A DNA stretch of 64,000 nucleotides from NCBI GenBank assembly GCA_029959085.1, contig JARWIR010000010.1:38975703-39039702 (forward strand). Reading direction: 5' to 3'. The position numbers and the translations under genes are program-made. Below the pieces are notes generated by a model. The model was not told the DNA's origin. It worked only from the letters and a program-made list of their open reading frames with translations, and searched no databases. This DNA is from Nemophila menziesii. Taxonomy: Eukaryota > Streptophyta > Magnoliopsida > Boraginales > Hydrophyllaceae. How positions within the stretch are numbered: the stretch's first letter is position 1; each line of letters opens with the position of its first letter. Positions 1 to 9,050 of this stretch are shown one piece after another.

Positions 1-1205
1 TGTTTTTTGTTCCTGATGGGGCCAGCCTATATGACTATGAAGGACATGATAAAAATAAATAAACTCACTAAAAAGCCAAAGCCATGCCAATGCTACAAGT
101 ATGTACCCATATAGAGTTGAATAATTACCACTATCAATGACTTAACAAAGATAAATAAGCGAAGTAATAAAAAATTATAAACGATATGGGTCCGTACCCA
201 TAAAGAACAAAGGGTAAAAACATAAAAATCCAAACCAGAAAATTAGAAATAGGACTTTAATAGGATTATTTTTTAGTTGGGACTTTTAAAATAGAAAGTT
301 TTAGGCCTTGGATTGTATTTTACTCAAGGGTGGGTTATAAAATGAGGCCCTCACACACTATCACTTAACATTAAAAGTCCCACCCTTTAACTAACTATTT
401 GCAACCCAATTAAAGAAGCCAAAAAGCCCAAAAAGCCCTCCCTATACCCCTTTATTACAGTGGAAACAAATAACCCAAAACAAAACCCATAGGATTACGG
501 AAAACACCAAAACAAACCTCTTCATGTTCTCTCTCATCCTATTCACTCATGCCTCTCTCTATTTGCCGATCTGAACCAACCACTCTCTTCACCACCAAAC
601 TTTCACCCTGAAACCATTATTCACCACCACATCTTATTCTTCACTCCACCTTCAGGTCTCACCTTCGTGGACCATTTTTCACCATTACGAAAGCCCTGAA
701 AACCGTCGTTCACCACCATGTCTTTGCTGGTCCCGCTGTTCACAACCATCTCCACCGTTTGCTGTAGCCGAAACCCGCCGCCATCTACACCATCTCGTCA
801 CCAGGGAAAACCGCCACCGTCGTTGACCATCTCTACCATGAGAACAACGCCGCCATTTCTTCACCACCAAGATAACTGCCGCCATTTGTGGCCATTCTCC
901 ATCACCAACAAACCCGAGCAACTGCAACGAACAACTGTCATTCGTGGCCATTCTCCATGATGAACAACCCTCCCGTTCGTGGCCATTCTCCATCATCAAC
1001 AACCCTCCGATGAGTGTGAAGCCAAAATGGGTAGAATGGGTCATGGGTACAACCCATCGTGTTCCATTCTCCATCCATCTTCAAACTGGGCCATGGGTAC
1101 AACCTATCATGGTCACTTTTCCACCCCATCTTCAACCAAGGCCATGGTTACAACCCATCTCAGGTATCAGCTTGCCGCCTGCCACCGATCTTATCGACAA
1201 TGGCT

Positions 1206-1320
1206 AGGATTTCTTTTTGTTTTCTGTTCAAATAGTGATCAGAGATTTCTTTTTGTTTTCAGTTACAATAGTGATCTGAGATTTCTTTTTGTTTTTTGTT
1301 CTGATATTGCGAGTGTGAAG
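1206..1320 (+). repeat. Three imperfect tandem units of about 37 bp
   Basis: A T-rich unit beginning GATTTCTTTTTGTTTT and ending near AATAGTGATC is repeated about three times with drift. It is followed by two copies of TTGCGAGTGTGAAGGG (near 1306 and 1356). Nothing suggests coding or structural RNA function. Confidence 0.7.
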
Positions 1321-1425
1321 GGATTTTGGTGTGAGAGGTTTTTTTTTTCCCTATATTGCGAGTGTGAAGGGTGCATCCCACTTCATCATAGCAGTATTTT
1401 GTGTGTGTGATTGGGTGGGCCATAG

Positions 1426-1430
1426 AAACT
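1426..1430. repeat. Target-site duplication AAACT (left copy; right copy 9051-9055)
   Basis: AAACT stands directly before the left LTR and again directly after the right LTR. Five bases is the usual Copia duplication length, and this fixes both element boundaries. Confidence 0.93.
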
Positions 1431-2592
1431 TGATATACTATATGCGTCCTAGAAGGGGGGTTGAATAGGACAATAGAAATTAATCGGCTAATTTTATTTC
1501 AAGTAAATAAAATTAAAAGCTAATTTGAATCCTATTGTATTAGCAAACTAAATAGTATAAAACTAGATAATCCTAATAGACAATAATATCAAACTATTCA
1601 AGTAGGCATTTTATCAAGCATATAGAGTGCGGAAATATAAAGAGTGTAGAGATAGAATACGATACACAACGATGTATAGTGGTTCGGTTTCCCTACATCC
1701 ACTACCTAAGGAAGCCTCCTTAGGATTTGCAAGATTCTCACTAATCTTCGTAACTCTTAACCGGGTGAGATACAAACCCTTACAACCACTTCAAAAAACC
1801 CTTTGAAGGAAATACACTTGTGTTATCACCAACACAAGGAACCAAGCATAAACCTATGCTCACACTACTCTCTTAATCTATTACAAGAACTAAGAGGAAA
1901 GGGAAAAGTGTTTAGGGGTGCTTATAAAAGCTTTGTGACTAAACTCCTAAATGAGTAGATAGAACTAATTAGCTTCACAATGAATATGACTTGAATGCTC
2001 CTTTGAAACCTCCTTGTATGATAGAATTAATTGCTCTTAAGATTGGTAGATGGAAGGCTTGAGTTGTGTCTTGAATGAGCTCCATTTTATAGCTGAAAAG
2101 GTGGTCCAACGGTCATAAAGCTTCTCTCTAACGGATCTATTAATCTCCCAACGGATATAAGCTTTGTCCTCTAGTAATAGTGCTGAAACCCTCTCGTGCG
2201 GTGTACCGCGGGTAGGGTCCGGTGCACCGCGTGACTGTTCGACTGACTTTTGAGCTTACTGGTCGGACTATGTAGTGTACCGCATCCCTGCTCCGTGTAG
2301 TGGTCCGGTGTACCGTGACAGAGGTCCGGTGTACCGTGCAGATTTCTGAGCTTACTGGTCGGACCATGTAGTGCACCGTGGGACTGGTCCGTGATGCTGC
2401 GGTGTACCGCGTAATTCATCCGGTGCACCGCGTAGCTGCTCTTTTGAATATAAAGCTAAGTACAATGAAATGAGCACAACTAATCTAATGAGGGGGTTTG
2501 GAAAACATCTAAAGAGATATAAAAATGAATTTTAGTTTAAAGGATGATTTGTCGAATATTAAAACGGGAATAAAAACAAGGTGAGGCTAACA
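1431..2592 (-). repeat. Sirevirus 3' LTR (left end on the plus strand)
   Basis: 1162 bp, the same length as the copy at 7889-9050, with one substitution noticed (2017). On the minus strand it begins TGTTAGCC and ends TATCA. A TATA-like TTTTATAAGC (minus strand, near 1920-1932) probably belongs to the U3 promoter. A palindrome cluster lies at 2199-2433. Confidence 0.94.
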
Positions 2593-2755
2593 ATCTCCCC
2601 CTTTTTGATGTTTGACAAATCATAAACTTTTAAAGATGCCTAAGATTAAGTTTTGATCAAAAACTCCCCCTCAACCTAATCACTAGAGTTTTTATAAAAA
2701 CTCCCCCTCACAAAATGCATTTTAAAAAGTTCAACTAAAATTTCTCCCCCTTTGT
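2593..2755 (-). other. Polypurine tract and upstream repeated polypurine tracts
   Basis: On the minus strand the bases next to the 3' LTR read AAAAAGGGGGAGAT, the primer site for plus-strand DNA synthesis. Further purine blocks containing GGGGGAG occur at about 2661-2671, 2697-2709 and 2741-2753. Reiteration of the tract just upstream of the real one is a known Sirevirus feature. Confidence 0.85.
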
Positions 2756-2949
2756 CAACAACAAAAAGAACAAATGATATAATTTTGAAAATTTTAAGGG
2801 GTCAAAACACATTTTGAGTAAAAACAAGGACTAAAGGAATAAATGGATAACAATTAGAAGCTTCAAAGAACCTATAACATCAAGAAAAGATTAGCAACAA
2901 GATTATATACACAAAAAGCTCTAAACAAAAACATGACATGAAAGAAGGG

Positions 2950-5900
2950 TTAGAGAATTTGCATGCCAATCTCACAACGAATTTTCTCAAAAAGATCTTG
3001 GGGTAGAGGTTTCGTAAAGATATCGGCTAGTTGATTTTCCGAAGTGACAAATTCAAGAACAATGTCCCCTTTTTGAGTGTGATCCCGGATAAAATGATGA
3101 CGGATTTCTATGTGTTTTGTTCTAGAGTGTTGAATGGGATTTTTGGTAAGATTTATAGCACTAGTGTTATCACAACGAATGGGAACACGATCATACTCTA
3201 GGCCAAAATCTAGTAAGGTTTGTTTCATCCAAAGAACTTGAGTCACACAATTTCCGGCCGCAACATATTCGGCTTCGGCCGTGGATAAAGCAACACTATT
3301 TTGTTTTCTACTAGACCAAGAAACAAGGGATTGACCTAAGAATTGGCAACTACCACTAGTACTCTTCCTATCAAGTCTACAACCGGCATAATCGGCATCC
3401 GAATAACCTATTAGTTCAAAGGAGGTAAATCTTGGGTACCAAAGTCCTAGACTAAGGGTTCCTTTCAAATACCTAAAAATACGCTTAACGGCACTAAGAT
3501 GGGTTTCTTTGGGAGAAGATTGAAATCTAGCACAAAGACACACGGGGAACATAATATCGGGTCTAGAAGCGGTTAGATAAAGTAAGCTACCAATCATACC
3601 TCGATATAGTTTCTCATCAACATTCTTACCATCTTCATCTTTGTCTAATTTTGTGGATGTGCTCATTGGAGTTCCAATTTCCTTTGCATCTTCAAGGCCA
3701 AATTTTTTGATCAATTCTCTTGTGTATTTGGCTTGATTGACAAAGATACCATCTTTCATTTGCTTGATTTGAAGTCCAAGAAAGTAATTTAATTCTCCCA
3801 TCATGCTCATCTCAAATTCCTTATGCATGCTTTTAGAAAAATTCTCACAAAGATTTTCATTAGTAGCACCAAATATAATATCATCCACATAAATTTGAAC
3901 AAGAAGGATATCTTTTGAAGACCTTTTTATAAATAAAGTGGAGTCAATTTTTCCTCTTTTAAAACCATCATCTAATAAAAATTTGCTTAATCGTTCATAC
4001 CAAGCACGAGGTGCTTGTTTTAAACCATATAAAGCCTTTGAAAGTTTAAAAACATGGTTTGGAAATTTTGGATCCTCAAAACCCGGAGGTTGTTTAACAA
4101 AAACTTCCTCGTCTATAAAACCATTTAAAAAAGCACTTTTGACATCCATTTGGTAAAGTTTAAAATTCATATAACAAGCAAAAGCAAGAAGCATACGAAT
4201 AGATTCAAGTCTAGCTACGGGAGCAAAAGTTTCATCGAAATCAATACCTTCTTCTTGATTGTACCCTTGAGCAACTAACCTTGCTTTATTTCTAGTAATG
4301 ATCCCGGTGTCATCTAGCTTGTTGCGAAATATCCACTTAGTGCCAATAATAGTGGGGCCAATTGGTTTCTCCATTAATGTCCAAACTTTGCTACGCTCAA
4401 ATTGATTTAATTCCTCATGCATAGCATTAATCCAATGATCATCTAACAAAGCTTCTTTAATATTCTTGGGCTCAATTTGAGATAAGAAAGCTTGATGAGC
4501 ACAAAGAGCAATAATACGGGAGCGAGTGGTAACACCTTCTTTTGGATCACCTAGAATTAAGTCACTTGGGTGATCTTTGATATGTTTCCAACACCTTGGT
4601 AAATCCGTACTAGCTTCATTTAACACTTGATCATCTTCCTTAAGAGATTCTTCATGAGATTTGACTTCTTGAGTAGGAGATTCTAAGGGTTGATCTAGTG
4701 GAGTCTCCTCAACAACATCTACCACTTTCTTGATACAAAACGGATTAGTCTCATCAAAGTCAACGTGCATAGATTCCTCAATGGTACGAGTACGTTTGTT
4801 GAAAATGCGATAGGCTTTTCCTTTAGTGGAATAACCAAGAAAAATGCCTTCATCCGATTTAGCATCAAATTTTCCCAAATAGTCCCTAGTGTTAAGGATA
4901 AAACATTTGCACCCAAAAACACGAAAATAAGCAATAGTTGGTGGTCTACCATTCCAAAGCTCATAAGGGGTTTTCTTAATAAGGGGTCTAATAAGAACTC
5001 TATTTAACACATAACAAGACGTATGAACGGCTTCACCCCAAAAGTATGTAGGCAAGCTATGTTCTTTTAGCATTGTTCTAGCCATTTCTTGTAGAGTTCG
5101 GTTTTTCCTTTCCACTACCCCATTTTGTTGGGGAGTTCTAGGGGCCGAAAAATTATGCTCAATCCCAAATTCATCACAAAAATGCACAAAAGGAGAATTC
5201 ACGTATTCACTACCATTATCACTACGAATGCATGTAATAGAGTAGCCTTTCTCATTTTGCACCTTTCTACAAAGTTTTGCAAATTCATTGAAGGCATCAC
5301 TTTTCAAAGCAAGGAACATCACCCATGTGAATCTAGTGTAATCATCAACAACAACAAAGACATATCTAGACCCTCCTAGACTAGTGACATCAACGGGACC
5401 AAATAGGTCCATATGCAATAATTGAAGTGGCCTAACGGTGATGACCTTATTAATGGATTTAAAAGATGAACGATGTTGTTTACCAAGTTGACATGCATCA
5501 CATAATTTATCTTTATCAAATTTGTAAATAGGTAAACCAACAACAAGATTTTTTCTAGATAATTTTGAAATCAAATCCATGCTAGCATGTCCTAAACGTC
5601 TATGCCAAAGCCAACTATCATTAACCACGGATAAGCATTTAATATTTTTGCACATAAGACTCTCAAGATCAACAACAAAAACATTATCCGATCTTTTTGC
5701 AATAAACATAGTATCTAACTCATCATTTTTGAAAACAACACATCTAGATGCTTCAAATTTAACACTAAAACCAACATCACAAAGTTGACTAATACTAAGC
5801 AAGTTAAAAGAGAGACCCTCAACAAGTAACACATTAGAGATAAGTAAAGAGTCCATATTACCAATGTTACCTTTACCCAAAACGCGTTTCTTAGTGTTGT

Positions 5901-6021
5901 CGGCAAAAGTAACTTTATCACCTTTAGTTTTATATAAATTTGTAAATAATGATGGATTTCCGGTCATGTGTCTTGAGCATCCACTATCAAGTAGCCATAT
6001 ATTTTGCTTCTTGATGCTCAA
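2950..6021 (-). CDS. pol: Sirevirus Pol polyprotein (protease-integrase-RT-RNase H)
   Basis: About 1023 residues without interruption. It holds the aspartic protease motif LDSGCSRHMTG (residues 11-21), the pre-integrase HHCC region starting WHRRLGH, integrase DDE residues in MDLFGP, SDNGSEY and QNGVVERKNR, the reverse transcriptase motif YVDDIIFGA, and the Copia RNase H blocks SDADYAG, STAEAEY and KHIEIRHH near the C-terminus. The order is that of Copia, not Gypsy. The first codon counted here is TTG; there is no ATG at the junction, so Pol is probably made from Gag-Pol by recoding or RNA processing. It lies in the same frame as gag, separated by two stop codons. All catalytic motifs look intact, so the enzyme set could be active; expression is unknown. 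Confidence 0.93.
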   Translation of the reverse strand: MSIKKQNIWLLDSGCSRHMTGNPSLFTNLYKTKGDKVTFADNTKKRVLGKGNIGNMDSLLISNVLLVEGLSFNLLSISQLCDVGFSVKFEASRCVVFKNDELDTMFIAKRSDNVFVVDLESLMCKNIKCLSVVNDSWLWHRRLGHASMDLISKLSRKNLVVGLPIYKFDKDKLCDACQLGKQHRSSFKSINKVITVRPLQLLHMDLFGPVDVTSLGGSRYVFVVVDDYTRFTWVMFLALKSDAFNEFAKLCRKVQNEKGYSITCIRSDNGSEYVNSPFVHFCDEFGIEHNFSAPRTPQQNGVVERKNRTLQEMARTMLKEHSLPTYFWGEAVHTSCYVLNRVLIRPLIKKTPYELWNGRPPTIAYFRVFGCKCFILNTRDYLGKFDAKSDEGIFLGYSTKGKAYRIFNKRTRTIEESMHVDFDETNPFCIKKVVDVVEETPLDQPLESPTQEVKSHEESLKEDDQVLNEASTDLPRCWKHIKDHPSDLILGDPKEGVTTRSRIIALCAHQAFLSQIEPKNIKEALLDDHWINAMHEELNQFERSKVWTLMEKPIGPTIIGTKWIFRNKLDDTGIITRNKARLVAQGYNQEEGIDFDETFAPVARLESIRMLLAFACYMNFKLYQMDVKSAFLNGFIDEEVFVKQPPGFEDPKFPNHVFKLSKALYGLKQAPRAWYERLSKFLLDDGFKRGKIDSTLFIKRSSKDILLVQIYVDDIIFGATNENLCENFSKSMHKEFEMSMMGELNYFLGLQIKQMKDGIFVNQAKYTRELIKKFGLEDAKEIGTPMSTSTKLDKDEDGKNVDEKLYRGMIGSLLYLTASRPDIMFPVCLCARFQSSPKETHLSAVKRIFRYLKGTLSLGLWYPRFTSFELIGYSDADYAGCRLDRKSTSGSCQFLGQSLVSWSSRKQNSVALSTAEAEYVAAGNCVTQVLWMKQTLLDFGLEYDRVPIRCDNTSAINLTKNPIQHSRTKHIEIRHHFIRDHTQKGDIVLEFVTSENQLADIFTKPLPQDLFEKIRCEIGMQIL

Positions 6022-6045
6022 CCCCTACAAACAAACGATAATTTA
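6022..6045 (-). other. gag-pol junction with two in-frame stop codons
   Basis: Gag ends Trp-Val-Pro-Lys-Ala-stop (TAA, 6045-6043). Five sense codons follow, then TAG, then Pol continues in the same frame. The run ending TTTGTTTGTAG just before pol looks like a plant 3' splice site, so removal of a short intron is a possible alternative to stop-codon readthrough. The base after TAG is G; the readthrough context CARYYA known from some plant elements is not present. Confidence 0.75.
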
Positions 6046-7833
6046 AGCTTTAGGTACCCAATTAGGATTGGGTCCATGAGGGTTAGTGGATTTTCTTTTT
6101 AAGACCCATTTAGGTCTTTTCCAAATTGGCACAAGAGATCCCAAATCTAACAATTTACGATAGTAACAATGAGATGCATCATGACCAAGTTTTTCACAAT
6201 AGGTGCAAGTGATAGAAGATTTTGAAGAGGATGGGGTTTCATTTGAAATTTTTGATTTTACAAAGATATTTTTCAAAGGTTTTTGGTGAGTGAATGGATT
6301 ATATCCAACACCACTTTTTTCATTAGCCATTCTTTGAGAACCTAAAATCAAATCCAAGTTTTCTTGCCCACTAGTAAATTTTAAAATAATGGCATTTTGA
6401 TCAACAATCTTTTTCTCTAACAAAGCTTTTTCTTCCAAAAGATTTTTCTCAATAAGATGAAGTTTCTCATTATCATCTATACATTCATCACAAAGATTTT
6501 GACAATCTTCCAAAGCTTTTAAAACCTCTTTAGTTCTATTTTTCTCAAATTCTAAATCTTTTGTTAAAACTTTGTTTGTTTCAATAGAATTTAAAAAATC
6601 ATTATAAAGAGAATCAAATGCCTCATGAATATCTTGTTCACTAGCATCATCATTAGTTAAAGAGAGTTTGGATTTAGGAGTTACCTCATCATGATTTGCC
6701 ATAAAGGCAAAGTGAGTAGTACCGGTATCATCATCCGAAGAAGCATCTTCATCATTCTCAACTTTTCCCATAAAGGCAACAAGATTGACATTTTCATTAT
6801 CACTTTCTTCTTCATCCGAATTTTGAGTATCCCAAGTGATATTAGCATGCATAGCTCTTTTCGGTTTCTCCTTTTGAAGAAGAGGACAATAGGTTTTGAT
6901 ATGACCAACCTTCTTGCAATGATAGCAAGTGGGTTCATCTTGTTTGATAGCTCTATCATTCTTCTTGTAGGGTGTGGAAGAGCTTCCTTTCTTGGCAAAG
7001 CGTTTATATCTCATGAATTTTTTCATGTCTCTTGCTAGCATAGCTACTCCTTCATCTTCACTAGTTTCTTCTTCATGAGAGTTTTCTTCTTCACTTTCTT
7101 TCCTTTCTTTTCGTTCTTTCAACTTAGAACTCATGGCATGGAAAGCAATAGATTTCTTAATTTTCTTCTCCTCATCATCTCTTATCTTTTCTTCTTCAAG
7201 CACAAGTTCTTCCGTCATGAGGTTGCAAATGAGTTCATGAACCGTCATCTTTGAAAGATCTTTAGTGTCTCTTATAGAGTTGATCTTTGTCTTGTATTTC
7301 CTTGGAAGAGCAAATAAGATTTTTCGGCATTGTTCCTTGTTGGTGTACTCTTGACCAAGAGTCTTCAAAGTGTTAACAATGTTAGAAAATCTTTGATGCA
7401 TAGCATTCAAGGCTTCATCGGGCTCCATACGAAAAAGCTCATACTTAGTGATAAAGAGACCAATTTTGGTTTCTTTTATATCCTCCGTTCCTTGATAAGA
7501 TAGCTCCAAGAGTTGCCACATTTCATGAGCGGAATTGCATTCACTTACTCTAGCATATTCCGTGACACTTAATCCATTGATGAGGATGTTCATAGCTTTG
7601 TTGTTTTTGGTAAGTTTAGCTATGTCTTGATCATTGTAATCATCTTCATCTTTTGCCTCCGTTGTACTTCCGGCAACGTAAGGAATATAAGGACCCTTTT
7701 TGATAGCCATCCATAAAAAGTAATCGATTCCTTTCACATGAATCTCCATCTTCTTTTTCCAACCAAAGTAGTCTTTTCCTACAAACAGCGGAGGTCTAGT
7801 AGAACATGAACCTTCCGGTTGATTAGAATCCAT
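6043..7833 (-). CDS. gag: Sirevirus Gag protein with two zinc knuckles
   Basis: 596 residues, the structural protein that forms the virus-like particle. The N-terminal half carries the Copia Gag core (UBN2-like region with LPRKYKTKI around residues 175-185), followed by charged, acidic segments. A CCHC zinc knuckle reads CYHCKKVGHIKTYC near residue 310, and a second, CTYCEKLGHDASHC, lies near residue 545. A region rich in Leu, Glu and Lys around residues 420-500 looks able to form a coiled coil. The start ATG opens on MDSNQPEGS, 44 nt downstream of the primer-binding site on the minus strand. The frame is intact throughout. Gag is larger than in simple Copia elements, consistent with Sireviruses. 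Confidence 0.92.
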   Translation of the reverse strand: MDSNQPEGSCSTRPPLFVGKDYFGWKKKMEIHVKGIDYFLWMAIKKGPYIPYVAGSTTEAKDEDDYNDQDIAKLTKNNKAMNILINGLSVTEYARVSECNSAHEMWQLLELSYQGTEDIKETKIGLFITKYELFRMEPDEALNAMHQRFSNIVNTLKTLGQEYTNKEQCRKILFALPRKYKTKINSIRDTKDLSKMTVHELICNLMTEELVLEEEKIRDDEEKKIKKSIAFHAMSSKLKERKERKESEEENSHEEETSEDEGVAMLARDMKKFMRYKRFAKKGSSSTPYKKNDRAIKQDEPTCYHCKKVGHIKTYCPLLQKEKPKRAMHANITWDTQNSDEEESDNENVNLVAFMGKVENDEDASSDDDTGTTHFAFMANHDEVTPKSKLSLTNDDASEQDIHEAFDSLYNDFLNSIETNKVLTKDLEFEKNRTKEVLKALEDCQNLCDECIDDNEKLHLIEKNLLEEKALLEKKIVDQNAIILKFTSGQENLDLILGSQRMANEKSGVGYNPFTHQKPLKNIFVKSKISNETPSSSKSSITCTYCEKLGHDASHCYYRKLLDLGSLVPIWKRPKWVLKRKSTNPHGPNPNWVPKA

Positions 7834-7874
7834 ATCGTATTAACTCTAGAAACGATTAAGTACAATAGAGCTAG

Positions 7875-7886
7875 GCTCTGATACCA
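7875..7886 (-). other. Primer-binding site for initiator Met tRNA
   Basis: The minus strand reads TGGTATCAGAGC two bases after the 5' LTR end. This is the common plant LTR-retrotransposon primer site complementary to the 3' end of initiator Met tRNA. Confidence 0.93.
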
Positions 7887-7888
7887 AT

Positions 7889-9050
7889 TGATATACTATA
7901 TGCGTCCTAGAAGGGGGGTTGAATAGGACAATAGAAATTAATCGGCTAATTTTATTTCAAGTAAATAAAATTAAAAGCTAATTTGAATCCTATTGTATTA
8001 GCAAACTAAATAGTATAAAACTAGATAATCCTAATAGACAATAATATCAAACTATTCAAGTAGGCATTTTATCAAGCATATAGAGTGCGGAAATATAAAG
8101 AGTGTAGAGATAGAATACGATACACAACGATGTATAGTGGTTCGGTTTCCCTACATCCACTACCTAAGGAAGCCTCCTTAGGATTTGCAAGATTCTCACT
8201 AATCTTCGTAACTCTTAACCGGGTGAGATACAAACCCTTACAACCACTTCAAAAAACCCTTTGAAGGAAATACACTTGTGTTATCACCAACACAAGGAAC
8301 CAAGCATAAACCTATGCTCACACTACTCTCTTAATCTATTACAAGAACTAAGAGGAAAGGGAAAAGTGTTTAGGGGTGCTTATAAAAGCTTTGTGACTAA
8401 ACTCCTAAATGAGTAGATAGAACTAATTAGCTTCACAATGAATATGACTTGAATGCTCCTTTGAAACCTCCTTGAATGATAGAATTAATTGCTCTTAAGA
8501 TTGGTAGATGGAAGGCTTGAGTTGTGTCTTGAATGAGCTCCATTTTATAGCTGAAAAGGTGGTCCAACGGTCATAAAGCTTCTCTCTAACGGATCTATTA
8601 ATCTCCCAACGGATATAAGCTTTGTCCTCTAGTAATAGTGCTGAAACCCTCTCGTGCGGTGTACCGCGGGTAGGGTCCGGTGCACCGCGTGACTGTTCGA
8701 CTGACTTTTGAGCTTACTGGTCGGACTATGTAGTGTACCGCATCCCTGCTCCGTGTAGTGGTCCGGTGTACCGTGACAGAGGTCCGGTGTACCGTGCAGA
8801 TTTCTGAGCTTACTGGTCGGACCATGTAGTGCACCGTGGGACTGGTCCGTGATGCTGCGGTGTACCGCGTAATTCATCCGGTGCACCGCGTAGCTGCTCT
8901 TTTGAATATAAAGCTAAGTACAATGAAATGAGCACAACTAATCTAATGAGGGGGTTTGGAAAACATCTAAAGAGATATAAAAATGAATTTTAGTTTAAAG
9001 GATGATTTGTCGAATATTAAAACGGGAATAAAAACAAGGTGAGGCTAACA
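7889..9050 (-). repeat. Sirevirus 5' LTR (right end on the plus strand)
   Basis: 1162-bp LTR that supplies the promoter for the minus-strand transcript. A TATA-like TTTTATAAGC lies near 8378-8390 (minus strand). Only one base difference from the left LTR was seen. Confidence 0.94.
8657..8891 (-). promoter_or_regulatory. Palindrome cluster CGGTGYACCG in the LTR U3
   Basis: About eight copies of a decamer CGGTG(T/C)ACCG or close variants occur within 235 bp; the CGGTGCACCG form is a perfect palindrome. A module around GAGCTTACTGGTCGGAC is present twice. The same array sits at 2199-2433 in the other LTR. Sirevirus LTRs are known for dense palindromic motifs upstream of the promoter. These sites add CpG to an AT-rich neighbourhood, so they may bind host factors or attract methylation (inference). 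Confidence 0.8.

Larger units (their letters stand above)
1..1430. repeat. Non-coding C/T-rich repeat flank (left part of Sirevirus target)
   Basis: No convincing gene. The first 250 bases carry GTACCCAT-type motifs (near 100 and 190) of the kind that also occur just right of the Sirevirus, so both sides probably belonged to one older repeat. From about 480 to 1200 the plus strand is rich in CACCAC, CCATTCTCCAT and similar words and holds short internal repeats; the open frames here are low-complexity and conflict between strands. Composition and word use resemble 11571-12420 and the reverse complement of 57480-58930. It may be the leader or LTR of an older retroelement; that is inference. 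Confidence 0.45.
1431..9050 (-). mobile_element. Full-length Copia LTR retrotransposon, Sirevirus-type
   Basis: A 7.6-kb element read on the minus strand. It has two 1162-bp LTRs with TG...CA ends, a primer-binding site for initiator Met tRNA, gag, pol in Copia order (protease, integrase, reverse transcriptase, RNase H), a polypurine tract next to the 3' LTR, and a 5-bp target duplication AAACT on both sides. Sirevirus assignment rests on repeated polypurine tracts before the 3' LTR, a CG-containing palindrome cluster in the LTR, and a large Gag with two zinc knuckles, all described hallmarks of that Copia lineage. By eye the two LTRs differ at one position (2017 T against 8475 A), which implies very recent insertion. 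No envelope-like ORF lies between pol and the 3' LTR. Confidence 0.95.

Noticed and set aside
685..1410. Open frames on both strands
   Set aside because: Repetitive CCATTCTCCAT-type words produce them; no start context or family match.
2140..2428. Open frames in the Sirevirus LTR
   Set aside because: They are translations of the palindrome array and have no homology to proteins I know.
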